Assembly (NCBI RefSeq): GCF_007896845.1
Contig: NZ_VOHS01000011.1
Span: 1 to 64,000, forward strand
DNA: 64,000 nt
Direction of reading: 5' to 3'
Source of the DNA: Chitinophaga pinensis
GTDB taxonomy: Bacteria > Bacteroidota > Bacteroidia > Chitinophagales > Chitinophagaceae
Shown: one piece after another, positions 39,740-47,232 of the stretch
Position numbering within the stretch: the first letter of the stretch is position 1
Layout: each line of letters starts with the position of its first letter
Made by a program: the position numbers and the translations under genes
The notes under the pieces: generated by a model
Databases searched by the model: none
What the model was told of the DNA's origin: nothing
Seen by the model: the letters and a program-made list of their open reading frames with translations, nothing else

Positions 39740-40190
39740 GGTTTGCAGATCGGCTATCTATTGCAGCTTTGCTATTCCCGTTTTGCTCATCATCCTGAAC
39801 AGGGCTAACTACGCCCTCGATGGTGCTATTTTATCCCCGGTATCATCTTATGGTATTGTATCTATAATTCAGCATACACGCTACTATTGCCGGTGTATTG
39901 CTGGCGGTCTGTATTCCTCTGCGAGGGGATTTTTCTCTTCTCCTTTCTGGCTACCCGACTGCGACTGGCGACACTACCTGAGTATGCACCACCGGAGCCA
40001 GCTGCCTGATATAGGTATGATTGCCGGCATCAGATTTACCATGTCAATATTTATTGCGGCCCTGGCTTATACGGCGGCCGATTGGCAAATCACTTCAAAA
40101 ACAGCCATCATAGCGACTTTTCTGTCATCGGGGTTAATTGGATATAGCTTTCTCAAACGGTCTGCGCGACCTTTATTTACAATAGCAAAA
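39740..40190 (+). pseudogene. nhaA: Decayed NhaA Na+/H+ antiporter relic
   Basis: Translations in different frames give consecutive NhaA pieces: LLIILNRA, then SIHATIAGVLLAVCIPLR (39868-39921), then GIFLFSFLATRLRLATLPEYA (about 39925-39987), then DIGMIAGIRFTMSIFIAALAY and a GYSFLKR tail. The N-terminal two thirds are absent. About 90 residues are missing between IPLR and GIFLF, and the near-invariant GIGFTMS has become GIRFTMS. A single sequencing error cannot explain this, so the gene is dead. An open frame of 199 codons across it mixes the true frame with noise. Confidence 0.8.
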
Positions 40191-40239
40191 ATAATAATCT
40201 GTATCTTGGCACCGTTATTGCAAAGCAATGCAATAATTT

Positions 40240-40695
40240 ATGAAGCGTCTGTTCATAACCCTGCTACTTGGAGTGTGTATTCAAACAGTGAATGCACAAA
40301 CAAAAGGTAATCCGCAATTGGGATTACGTCTTGGCCTGCCATTCGGTGCTACCGCACGCTATTTCTTCAGCGATGCAAATGCTGTCGAAGGTATAGCCGG
40401 CGTGTATTCCGGGACCTTTACCGTGACCGGCCTCTATGAACGCCATTTCGATCTTTCTCCGCAAACAACGGAAGGTCTGGGATGGTTTATCGGAGGTGGT
40501 GCGCATCTGGGCTCCCGAAAAACGGATGGGAATATGAAATTTATAGCAGGCGTGGATGGCATTGGAGGAATGGATTATACCTTCCCATCTCTGCCTTTGA
40601 ACCTGAGTCTTGACTGGAAACCGGCTATTCACTTCAACACCTCTTCCGATCTCACGGATTTTGCGTTATCCGTACGATATACCTTCGGAAGGTAA
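40240..40695 (+). CDS. Small secreted beta-barrel-like protein, paralog of the next gene
   Basis: The product has 151 residues with a signal peptide (to about residue 19, VNA-QT). The mature part alternates short hydrophobic strands and Gly-rich turns (LGLRLGLPFGATARYFF, WFIGGGAHLGSRK) and ends in SVRYTFGR, a barrel-type C-terminal strand. It is clearly similar to the following 174-residue protein (shared GLYExH, GGGAHxG, GxDGIxGxxYxF, DxKPxxxFN and SVRYTF). The function is unknown, but the outer membrane is likely. Confidence 0.8.
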   Translation: MKRLFITLLLGVCIQTVNAQTKGNPQLGLRLGLPFGATARYFFSDANAVEGIAGVYSGTFTVTGLYERHFDLSPQTTEGLGWFIGGGAHLGSRKTDGNMKFIAGVDGIGGMDYTFPSLPLNLSLDWKPAIHFNTSSDLTDFALSVRYTFGR

Positions 40696-40738
40696 GAGAG
40701 GAAAAACCTATTAAGCATTCTTTTAAACAGTTATAATT

Positions 40739-41263
40739 ATGAAACAAATTGTGTTATTATTTGGCTTGATCACACTGATGGCAGTGACAGCAGATGCACA
40801 AAAGAGACGCAGCAGCTCCGGAGATTTTGGCTATGACAATGCAGTGGGTTTAAGAGTTAACCCATGGCTGGTAGGTGGAACCATTAAACACTTCTTTACT
40901 GGTCCTCATGCAATTGAAGGTCTGGTAACTACCAACGTTAGCAACAGAAGGAACGTAACCTTCACCGGTCTGTATGAATACCATATCGCCCCGTTCCCTA
41001 AACCAGAATTTCACCTGTACTTTGGTGGTGGTGCGCACGTAGGTGTTTACGATCGCCGCGATTACCACAATGACGATTACTGGAGACATGGCGACGGTAC
41101 TTTCGTAAGCGCTGGTCTGGACGGTATCGTAGGTCTGGAATACAAATTCAAAAACATTCCGCTGGTAGTGAGCGCTGACCTGAAACCATATTTCAACTTC
41201 AACGGTGGTACTCACTTCGTAGGAGAAGAGATCGGTGGTGCGTCAGTTAGATACACTTTCTAA
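40739..41263 (+). CDS. Small secreted beta-barrel-like protein, paralog of the previous gene
   Basis: The product has 174 residues with a signal peptide (to about residue 20, ADA-QK). It has the same strand-turn pattern as its neighbour (FTGLYEYHIAP, LYFGGGAHVGVYDRRDYHNDDYW, AGLDGIVGLEYKF, ASVRYTF). An insert rich in Tyr, Asp and His (about 103-120) is missing from the paralog. The two genes are 43 bp apart and probably arose by tandem duplication. A strong terminator follows. Confidence 0.82.
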   Translation: MKQIVLLFGLITLMAVTADAQKRRSSSGDFGYDNAVGLRVNPWLVGGTIKHFFTGPHAIEGLVTTNVSNRRNVTFTGLYEYHIAPFPKPEFHLYFGGGAHVGVYDRRDYHNDDYWRHGDGTFVSAGLDGIVGLEYKFKNIPLVVSADLKPYFNFNGGTHFVGEEIGGASVRYTF

Positions 41264-41291
41264 TTTCCCGCTGAACAGCAACAATATCAGG

Positions 41292-41327
41292 CGACCATAC
41301 CGCAGTGCGGTGTGGTCGTTTTTTTTT
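41292..41327 (+). terminator. Rho-independent terminator after the paralog pair
   Basis: An 11-bp stem (CGACCATACCG / CGGTGTGGTCG, one G-T pair) with a 5-base loop is followed by nine T residues. Confidence 0.9.
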
Positions 41328-41367
41328 GCTTATATTTATAAGCTATGCCTCACGGCAGATAATAACC

Positions 41368-42912
41368 ATGAAAATATTCACAGCACAACAGATTCGCGAA
41401 GCAGACGCTTATACGATCAGGCAAACACCCATCAGCAGCCTGGATCTTATGGAAAAAGCTGCCATCGCCTGCACTGCCTGGATCTGCCGGCATTACAGCG
41501 AGTATACCCCTGTGTATGTATTCTGCGGACTGGGCAACAATGGTGGCGATGGTCTCGCCATTACACGTCTGCTCCGCAACCGTGGTTATGACGCACATGC
41601 CTACGTACTGCACCACAGCTCCAAAGCTTCTGCCGATCACACAGCCAATCGTAATGCGTTACAACAACAATATCCTGCTGCGATACATGATATTGCAGAG
41701 AATGGACTGCTACCACAACCAGATGCGCATGCCCTTATTATAGACGCCATACTGGGCACAGGATTGAGCCGTCCGGTCGAAGGCTGGACGGCCGCTGTCA
41801 TCGGACAGATAAATGACCTGAAGGCAGCACATGAACTTGTTGCGATAGACATTCCTTCCGGTCTGCAGGCAGACGCTTCTTCGCTTCATACGACCGTTAT
41901 CAGGGCTGATCATACACTTAGCTTTGAATTCTATAAACTGGCTTTCCTGTTGCCGGAAAACGCAACATTTGTGGGAGATATCTGCATTCTCCCGATAGAT
42001 CTTTCACCCGATTATATTGCGCAGACTCCCTCCCGTTTCCATATTACGGATGCATTTCAGATAAAGAATATCTACCGTCCGCGGAAACCCTTTTCCCATA
42101 AAGGCACATTCGGACATGCCCTGTTGATTGCAGGCAGCGAAGGTAAGATGGGCGCCGCCGTCCTTAGTGCGAAAGCGTGTCTCAGGACAGGCGTGGGACT
42201 GCTCTCCTGTCACGTCCCTGCCTGCGGCTATGATATCATACAAATATCCGCTCCCGGCGCTATGTGTTTTATCGATGAGCAGAAGGATCATAGCTCCAGC
42301 TTCCACACACACTTGCCCAATGCGGAAGCAGCTGCTAAATATAAGACGATCGGTATCGGCCCCGGACTCGGCACTGCCGCAGGTACCTGCTGGGCTTTCG
42401 AAAAATTACTGGAGCATTATCATCAACCAATGGTCATCGATGCGGATGCTTTGAACTTATTAGGATCGTCTCCTGCAATGTTGGATAAAGTACCCGCAGG
42501 ATCAATTCTGACGCCACATCCGAAGGAATTTGAAAGGCTGTTCGGTAAAACAGCCAATGACGTGGAACGACTCGAAGTACTCTCAGAAAATGCCGTTAAA
42601 AGAAAACTGAATATCCTTTTGAAAGGCCGCTATACTGCCATGGCTTTTCCAGATGGCTCCATCTGGTTTAACACCACCGGTAATCCCGGTATGGCCACCG
42701 GCGGCAGCGGTGATGTACTCACCGGAATACTCACTTCCCTGCTGGCGCAGGGCTACACACCCCGGGATGCGATGCTCATGGGCGTCTGGCTGCACGGACT
42801 CTCCGGCGACCATGCCGCAGCAGAACGTTCAGAAGAAGCCATGATAGCGGAAGATATTGTTGAGTTCCTCGGAAAGAGCTTCCTGGAGCTGCGCAGACAG
42901 CTATCCTGTTAA
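41368..42912 (+). CDS. nnr: Bifunctional NAD(P)H-hydrate epimerase / ADP-dependent NAD(P)H-hydrate dehydratase
   Basis: The product has 514 residues and repairs damaged NAD(P)H hydrates: the N-terminal half epimerises R to S, and the C-terminal half dehydrates the S form using ADP. The NnrE half (1-215) has QIREADAYTI, GLGNNGGDGLAI, AILGTGLSRPVEG and AIDIPSGLQAD. The NnrD half (about 225-510) has GHALLIAGSEGKMGAAVLSA, VIDADALN, LTPHPKEFERL and NPGMATGGSGDVLTG. ATG 41368 begins right at the family start; the longer upstream frame runs through the terminator. Confidence 0.96.
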   Translation: MKIFTAQQIREADAYTIRQTPISSLDLMEKAAIACTAWICRHYSEYTPVYVFCGLGNNGGDGLAITRLLRNRGYDAHAYVLHHSSKASADHTANRNALQQQYPAAIHDIAENGLLPQPDAHALIIDAILGTGLSRPVEGWTAAVIGQINDLKAAHELVAIDIPSGLQADASSLHTTVIRADHTLSFEFYKLAFLLPENATFVGDICILPIDLSPDYIAQTPSRFHITDAFQIKNIYRPRKPFSHKGTFGHALLIAGSEGKMGAAVLSAKACLRTGVGLLSCHVPACGYDIIQISAPGAMCFIDEQKDHSSSFHTHLPNAEAAAKYKTIGIGPGLGTAAGTCWAFEKLLEHYHQPMVIDADALNLLGSSPAMLDKVPAGSILTPHPKEFERLFGKTANDVERLEVLSENAVKRKLNILLKGRYTAMAFPDGSIWFNTTGNPGMATGGSGDVLTGILTSLLAQGYTPRDAMLMGVWLHGLSGDHAAAERSEEAMIAEDIVEFLGKSFLELRRQLSC

Positions 42913-43001
42913 CCCTTTTTTTGCCCCTTTTCCGGCGCCAAAACCCCATGATAAATACTCGATAAAAGGTTATATTTATAGGAATTGTTAAAATCACGTA
43001 T

Positions 43002-45245
43002 ATGAATATCGTTTACCTCGTTCCATGTTTTGGATTACTAGCTTTGTTATTTACTGCTATCCGAAGTTCCTGGGTATCCCGCCAGGACGCCGGCAATGAA
43101 AAAATGAAAGAAATCGCCCAGCACATTGCAGAAGGAGCGATGGCATTTCTAAAAGCTGAATACAAAATCCTTACTTACTTTGTAATTATAGCCGCTCTCC
43201 TCCTCGGCTATATGGGCGCAACAAACCACAATTCTGACTGGATTATTTCCATTGCCTTTATTATCGGTGCCGTATTCTCTGCCACCGCAGGCTTCATCGG
43301 AATGAAGATAGCGACCAAAGCGAATGTACGTACTGCACAGGCAGCACGTACCAGTCTGTCCAACGCACTGAAAGTATCCTTTACAGGTGGTTCGGTGATG
43401 GGAATGGGTGTAGCCGGTCTGGCCGTATTAGGTCTCGGCGGACTGTTTATTCTCCTCAGAGCATATTTCGGCGCAAGCGCCAATTCAGAAGAAATGATCA
43501 AAACCATTGAAGTGCTGACCGGCTTCTCGCTCGGTGCGGAAAGTATCGCTCTGTTTGCACGTGTAGGTGGTGGTATCTATACCAAAGCAGCCGACGTAGG
43601 TGCTGACCTCGTAGGTAAAGTGGAAGCAGGTATCCCTGAGGATGATCCCCGCAACCCCGCTACCATTGCCGATAACGTAGGCGATAACGTAGGTGACGTA
43701 GCCGGTATGGGCGCTGACCTTTTCGGTTCTTATGTAGCCACTGTACTGGCCACCATGGTATTGGGCAGCGAAGTAAACTCCCACGATAACTTCGGTGGCG
43801 TTGCTCCTATCATCTTACCGATGCTGATCGCAGGTATTGGTATCGTATTTTCAATTATAGCTACCTTCTTTGTCAGAATATCCGAGAATGCAGGACTGAA
43901 TACCAGCGTTGTACAAAAAGCGCTGAATATGGGAAACTGGGGCTCTATTGTGCTTTCAGCGATCGCCAGTGCCGCACTCGTGTATTATATCCTTCCTGCT
44001 GAATCCATCTACCTGAAACGTGACTACGTGGAAGATGGCACCGGCGCCCTGAGGGAGAATGTAATAGCCATTACACAAAACGGCGTTGTAGGCGCCATCT
44101 TCGTAGGACTGGCTGTAGGTACCCTGATGAGTATCATCACAGAGTACTATACCGCAATGGGTAAACGCCCTGTACTTTCTATCATCCGTCAGTCTTCTAC
44201 CGGTCACGCAACCAACGTAATTGCGGGTCTGGCTGTAGGTATGGAATCGACCCTGTTGCCCATCATCGTACTGGCAGCCGGTATCTATGGTTCTTATGCC
44301 TGTGCAGGACTGTATGGTGTAGCTATCGCAGCAGCCGGTATGATGGCTACCACAGCGATGCAGCTGGCCATTGACGCTTTCGGTCCTATTGCCGATAACG
44401 CAGGTGGTATTGCCGAAATGAGCGAATTGCCCAAAGAAGTACGTGAAAAAACCGACATCCTTGACGCAGTAGGTAATACGACTGCCGCTACTGGTAAAGG
44501 TTTTGCGATCGCTTCCGCAGCGCTGACTGCACTGGCACTCTTTGCTGCATTCGTAGGTGTGGCCCGCATCAGTGGTATCGATATCTATCATGCAGATGTA
44601 CTGGCTGGTCTCTTTATTGGCGCTATGATCCCGTTCATATTCTCCTCTCTCGCCATCCGCGCTGTAGGTGAAGCTGCTATGAGCATGGTGGAAGAGGTTC
44701 GTCGTCAGTTCAAGGAAATCCCCGGCATCATGGAAGGTACCGGTAAACCTGAATACGATAAATGTGTGGCTATCTCCACGCAGGCTTCCATCAAAAAAAT
44801 GATGCTGCCCGGTAGTATTGCCATCCTCACTCCTATTGTCGTTGGTTTCATCTTTGGACCTGAAGTATTAGGCGGCTTCCTTGCCGGTGCAACTGTAAGC
44901 GGTGTACTGATGGGTATGTTCCAGAATAATGCCGGTGGTGCATGGGATAACGCCAAAAAATCATTCGAAAAAGGCGTTGAGATCAAAGGTGAGATTTACT
45001 ACAAAAAATCAGAGCCACATAAAGCATCTGTTACCGGCGATACTGTAGGAGATCCATTCAAAGACACCTCTGGTCCGTCTATGAACATCCTGATCAAACT
45101 GATGTCTATCGTATCATTGGTTATTGCTCCTACCCTCGCTGAAATTCACGGTAAAACAACTGTCGTTACAGCGAAGAAAACAGCGCCGACTGAACAGGTA
45201 GCTAAAACGCAGGCAAAAGCGGGTGTTTTAGCAAAAAGACAGTAA
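43002..45245 (+). CDS. hppA: Membrane-bound cation-pumping pyrophosphatase (K+-dependent type)
   Basis: The product has 747 residues and about 16 membrane helices. It hydrolyses pyrophosphate and pumps H+ or Na+ outward. The pyrophosphate/Mg site is clear: [21 protein letters not shown] and [20 protein letters not shown]. The later segment [10 protein letters not shown] has Ala where K+-independent enzymes have Lys, so K+ dependence is expected. H+ versus Na+ specificity cannot be told safely by eye. The last 40 residues ([20 protein letters not shown]) are an unusual Lys/Ala-rich tail. A TATATTTA element lies about 25 bp upstream of the start. Confidence 0.95.
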   Translation: MNIVYLVPCFGLLALLFTAIRSSWVSRQDAGNEKMKEIAQHIAEGAMAFLKAEYKILTYFVIIAALLLGYMGATNHNSDWIISIAFIIGAVFSATAGFIGMKIATKANVRTAQAARTSLSNALKVSFTGGSVMGMGVAGLAVLGLGGLFILLRAYFGASANSEEMIKTIEVLTGFSLGAESIALFARVGGGIYTKAADVGADLVGKVEAGIPEDDPRNPATIADNVGDNVGDVAGMGADLFGSYVATVLATMVLGSEVNSHDNFGGVAPIILPMLIAGIGIVFSIIATFFVRISENAGLNTSVVQKALNMGNWGSIVLSAIASAALVYYILPAESIYLKRDYVEDGTGALRENVIAITQNGVVGAIFVGLAVGTLMSIITEYYTAMGKRPVLSIIRQSSTGHATNVIAGLAVGMESTLLPIIVLAAGIYGSYACAGLYGVAIAAAGMMATTAMQLAIDAFGPIADNAGGIAEMSELPKEVREKTDILDAVGNTTAATGKGFAIASAALTALALFAAFVGVARISGIDIYHADVLAGLFIGAMIPFIFSSLAIRAVGEAAMSMVEEVRRQFKEIPGIMEGTGKPEYDKCVAISTQASIKKMMLPGSIAILTPIVVGFIFGPEVLGGFLAGATVSGVLMGMFQNNAGGAWDNAKKSFEKGVEIKGEIYYKKSEPHKASVTGDTVGDPFKDTSGPSMNILIKLMSIVSLVIAPTLAEIHGKTTVVTAKKTAPTEQVAKTQAKAGVLAKRQ

Positions 45246-45291
45246 TATCGAACAAATAAGAACGATAACAAATAACACTACCAACATAATA

Positions 45292-45328
45292 AAAAATGGG
45301 TGCCGGATAAATCCCGGTGCCCATTTTT
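45292..45328 (+). terminator. Terminator of hppA
   Basis: A 15-bp stem with two G-T pairs (AAAAATGGGTGCCGG / CCGGTGCCCATTTTT) and a 7-base loop lies 46 bp past the stop. Confidence 0.85.
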
Positions 45329-45345
45329 ATTATTTCCCGATTGAG

Positions 45346-45380
45346 ATGCGTCGTATATGCGTCGTATATGAGTCGTGTAT
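45346..45380. repeat. Three short direct repeats
   Basis: Two exact 11-bp units ATGCGTCGTAT (45346-45356, 45357-45367) are followed by a diverged third (ATGAGTCGTGTAT). The role is unknown. Confidence 0.7.
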
Positions 45381-45532
45381 AAAGTATGTACTCTGTCTCC
45401 TAAATTCAAGATCTCTTCCTAACCTGTTCTGTTCTGGTCTAATTCATTTTTGGGCTGCTTTTGCTTTGGTTTCAGATACCTGACGGACTGACGCCCGTTT
45501 TTAAGATGATTGGGCAGTAGTAGGTAGGCTGT

Positions 45533-45607
45533 GCGGTGGAGCTAAGGGAGACGGTAGCTGGATGCAGGGGACGGGCTAAGGTCCGCGCAGGCATCCGAAA
45601 CCGCCGC
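45533..45607 (+). ncRNA. Possible structured RNA in a GC-rich non-coding segment
   Basis: A nested set of helices can be drawn on the plus strand: GCGG 45533-45536 with CCGC 45604-45607, CGGT 45552-45555 with ACCG 45600-45603, GGATGC 45560-45565 with GCATCC 45591-45596, and GGAC 45569-45572 with GTCC 45581-45584. The surrounding 45470-45690 is distinctly richer in G and C than its flanks and has no convincing gene. I do not recognise a known RNA family. It could equally be a remnant of foreign DNA. Confidence 0.3.
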
Positions 45608-45706
45608 TGTAAGAGCCGGTTGAGAGGTGTAATGAGGTTGCGCGTAAAAGTATGATCGGTCATTGCTCCCCCAAAAACCGCAATCCGGTTCAGCTATAGT
45701 CTGACT

Positions 45707-45785
45707 ATACTTATACTATACTTATTCTACGTTAATGCTACGTTTTTTTCGTAGCATTAACGTAGAATAAGTATAGTATAAGTAT
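45707..45785. repeat. Perfect 36-bp inverted repeat with 7-base loop
   Basis: The arms 45707-45742 and 45750-45785 are exactly complementary, with a loop of seven T. It begins 2 bp past the stop of the minus-strand AraC gene, so it can act as that gene's terminator. The AT-rich arms and the great length make a cruciform possible. Confidence 0.85.
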
Positions 45786-45787
45786 GA

Positions 45788-46789
45788 TCAAAGCCTGATC
45801 TTACCTGGACTGATGCCAAATTTCTTTTTGAAAGCGACGCTGAAATGCTGGACAGAAGAAAAGCCCAGTTCTTCTGCAATTTCAGTCATGGTATACTGCT
45901 GGCGGGCAATCATTTTTCTGGCATATTCCATCCGATGGTCATTTAAATAACCAAACACCGAATTATCAAATAATTGACGGAAACCATTCTTCAGTTTAAA
46001 TTCATTCAGCCCGGCCATTCTGGACAATTCGGGCAATGAAGGTGGATGTTGTATGTTTTTTAATAATAATTCCCTTGCATAATGCAGTTTGTCTCTATCT
46101 GAGGGTGTCAGAGCATGCGAAGTGCTCCGTACGTTCTCCACACGCTCATATTGCTCACATTGCAGGGCCAATAATTCCAATACTTTAGATTGTAAAAAGA
46201 GCTTTTTAATGCCTCCATTGAACTTACACTGACGTATCTCTTCCAATACCATCATCATCCGGGTAGTAATTGGCGGATTCGTCTTCCTGTTCAGGTAGAT
46301 CATCTTATCTCCTGCCACTTTATCAGCCAATTGTTCCAGTACCCGGCCATTATTCACAGCCAGCTCCAGAAAGCGTTCTTTCGAAAAACTCAGTCCGACA
46401 AGCTCGAAATCCCTTTGTTTCTCTACATCAATATTCTCCGCAATGGTAGGATTATAAAAAAGATTGTGTTCCAACGACTTATACCGACGCATAGCAAAGT
46501 CGCCCACCTCTCCCGGACCAGAATCAAACTCGCCGTTCAATACGAACATCAGTGAAATAGTGGAAATATGCTCAGTAGTGGTGATGTGCAGGTTCTGATG
46601 AACATTCGCGCCTCCGATAGCTATATGGTATCCGTCAAAGTACATTTCCCGGAAATCGGCTTCTACAAACGCCAGATTGACTGTTTGTTTATCTTCTATC
46701 AAAGAAGTAGAACGCATTTTTCCCAGCGGAAATTCCTGCTGCTCAGTATAGATTAGCTCTCTGGCGTCATTTCTGATCTGGATGTCCAT
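45788..46789 (-). CDS. AraC-family transcriptional regulator
   Basis: The product has 333 residues. The N-terminal ligand region is unassigned. The C-terminal AraC domain is clear (about 235-333: LPELSRMAGLNEFKLKNGFRQLF and MTEIAEELGFSSVQHFSVAFKKKFGISPGK). It resembles the PchR-type regulators linked to siderophore or iron genes, but no such genes are beside it. It is divergent from a small HMA-like protein gene 106 bp away, with the TonB receptor beyond. Confidence 0.92.
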   Translation of the reverse strand: MDIQIRNDARELIYTEQQEFPLGKMRSTSLIEDKQTVNLAFVEADFREMYFDGYHIAIGGANVHQNLHITTTEHISTISLMFVLNGEFDSGPGEVGDFAMRRYKSLEHNLFYNPTIAENIDVEKQRDFELVGLSFSKERFLELAVNNGRVLEQLADKVAGDKMIYLNRKTNPPITTRMMMVLEEIRQCKFNGGIKKLFLQSKVLELLALQCEQYERVENVRSTSHALTPSDRDKLHYARELLLKNIQHPPSLPELSRMAGLNEFKLKNGFRQLFDNSVFGYLNDHRMEYARKMIARQQYTMTEIAEELGFSSVQHFSVAFKKKFGISPGKIRL

Positions 46790-46895
46790 AAAAATCCTTT
46801 AAATATAAATTTTAATCCTTCTCGTGTAACAGCTATACGGACAAAGACCTGCAATTTTGCACAAAAATATTCCATAACGTTCAATAATAATAGTC

Positions 46896-47111
46896 ATGGT
46901 GGTCGGAATATTCCGTACAAATATATGTACCCAACAGGATAAGCATGCAATAATCAGCGCGATACGTACCCAGTTTGACAGTGACTGCACCATCGACATT
47001 GAAGATTGTGACAAGGTAATGCGTATAGTATCCGGATCCTTACCTGTGGCTGAAAAGGACATCATACAATTCGTAGTAAATATGGGTTTTCGCTGCGAAT
47101 TGCTCGATTAA
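46896..47111 (+). CDS. Small HMA-like protein, 71 residues
   Basis: The sequence MVVGIFRTNI...AIISAIRTQFDSDCTIDIEDCDKVMRIV...IIQFVVNMGFRCELLD has the beta-alpha-beta-beta-alpha-beta pattern of heavy-metal-associated small domains but no CxxC pair. Such short proteins are frequent in Bacteroidota, and the function is unknown. Codon use and the clean stop support a real gene. No clear ribosome site precedes the ATG, which is usual in this phylum. Confidence 0.7.
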   Translation: MVVGIFRTNICTQQDKHAIISAIRTQFDSDCTIDIEDCDKVMRIVSGSLPVAEKDIIQFVVNMGFRCELLD

Positions 47112-47232
47112 CTTATACATTTAAAAAAAATTTAAGGGCACTTCTAGGGGTAGTCTTATCTCTCCTCGTCATATATGCGTAACAAAAATGTTATAGCCAG
47201 CTATCCGCTACTAAACAATACAAGTACCTTAT

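Noticed and set aside
39711..40310. 199-codon open frame as a real membrane protein
   Set aside because: Only parts match NhaA, and other frames carry the remaining NhaA pieces; the frame is a mosaic across a dead gene and runs into the next gene's start.
43956..44591. Open frame of 211 codons on the minus strand
   Set aside because: It is antisense to the pyrophosphatase gene; its Cys/Thr-rich composition is an artefact.
45472..45663. 63-codon minus-strand open frame in the GC-rich island
   Set aside because: Its composition (Arg, Pro, Thr) and lack of any homology signal do not support a gene; structure in the DNA is the better description.
45470..45690. Cobalamin riboswitch
   Set aside because: Short resemblances occur in the wrong order, there is no B12 box, and no plus-strand gene follows.
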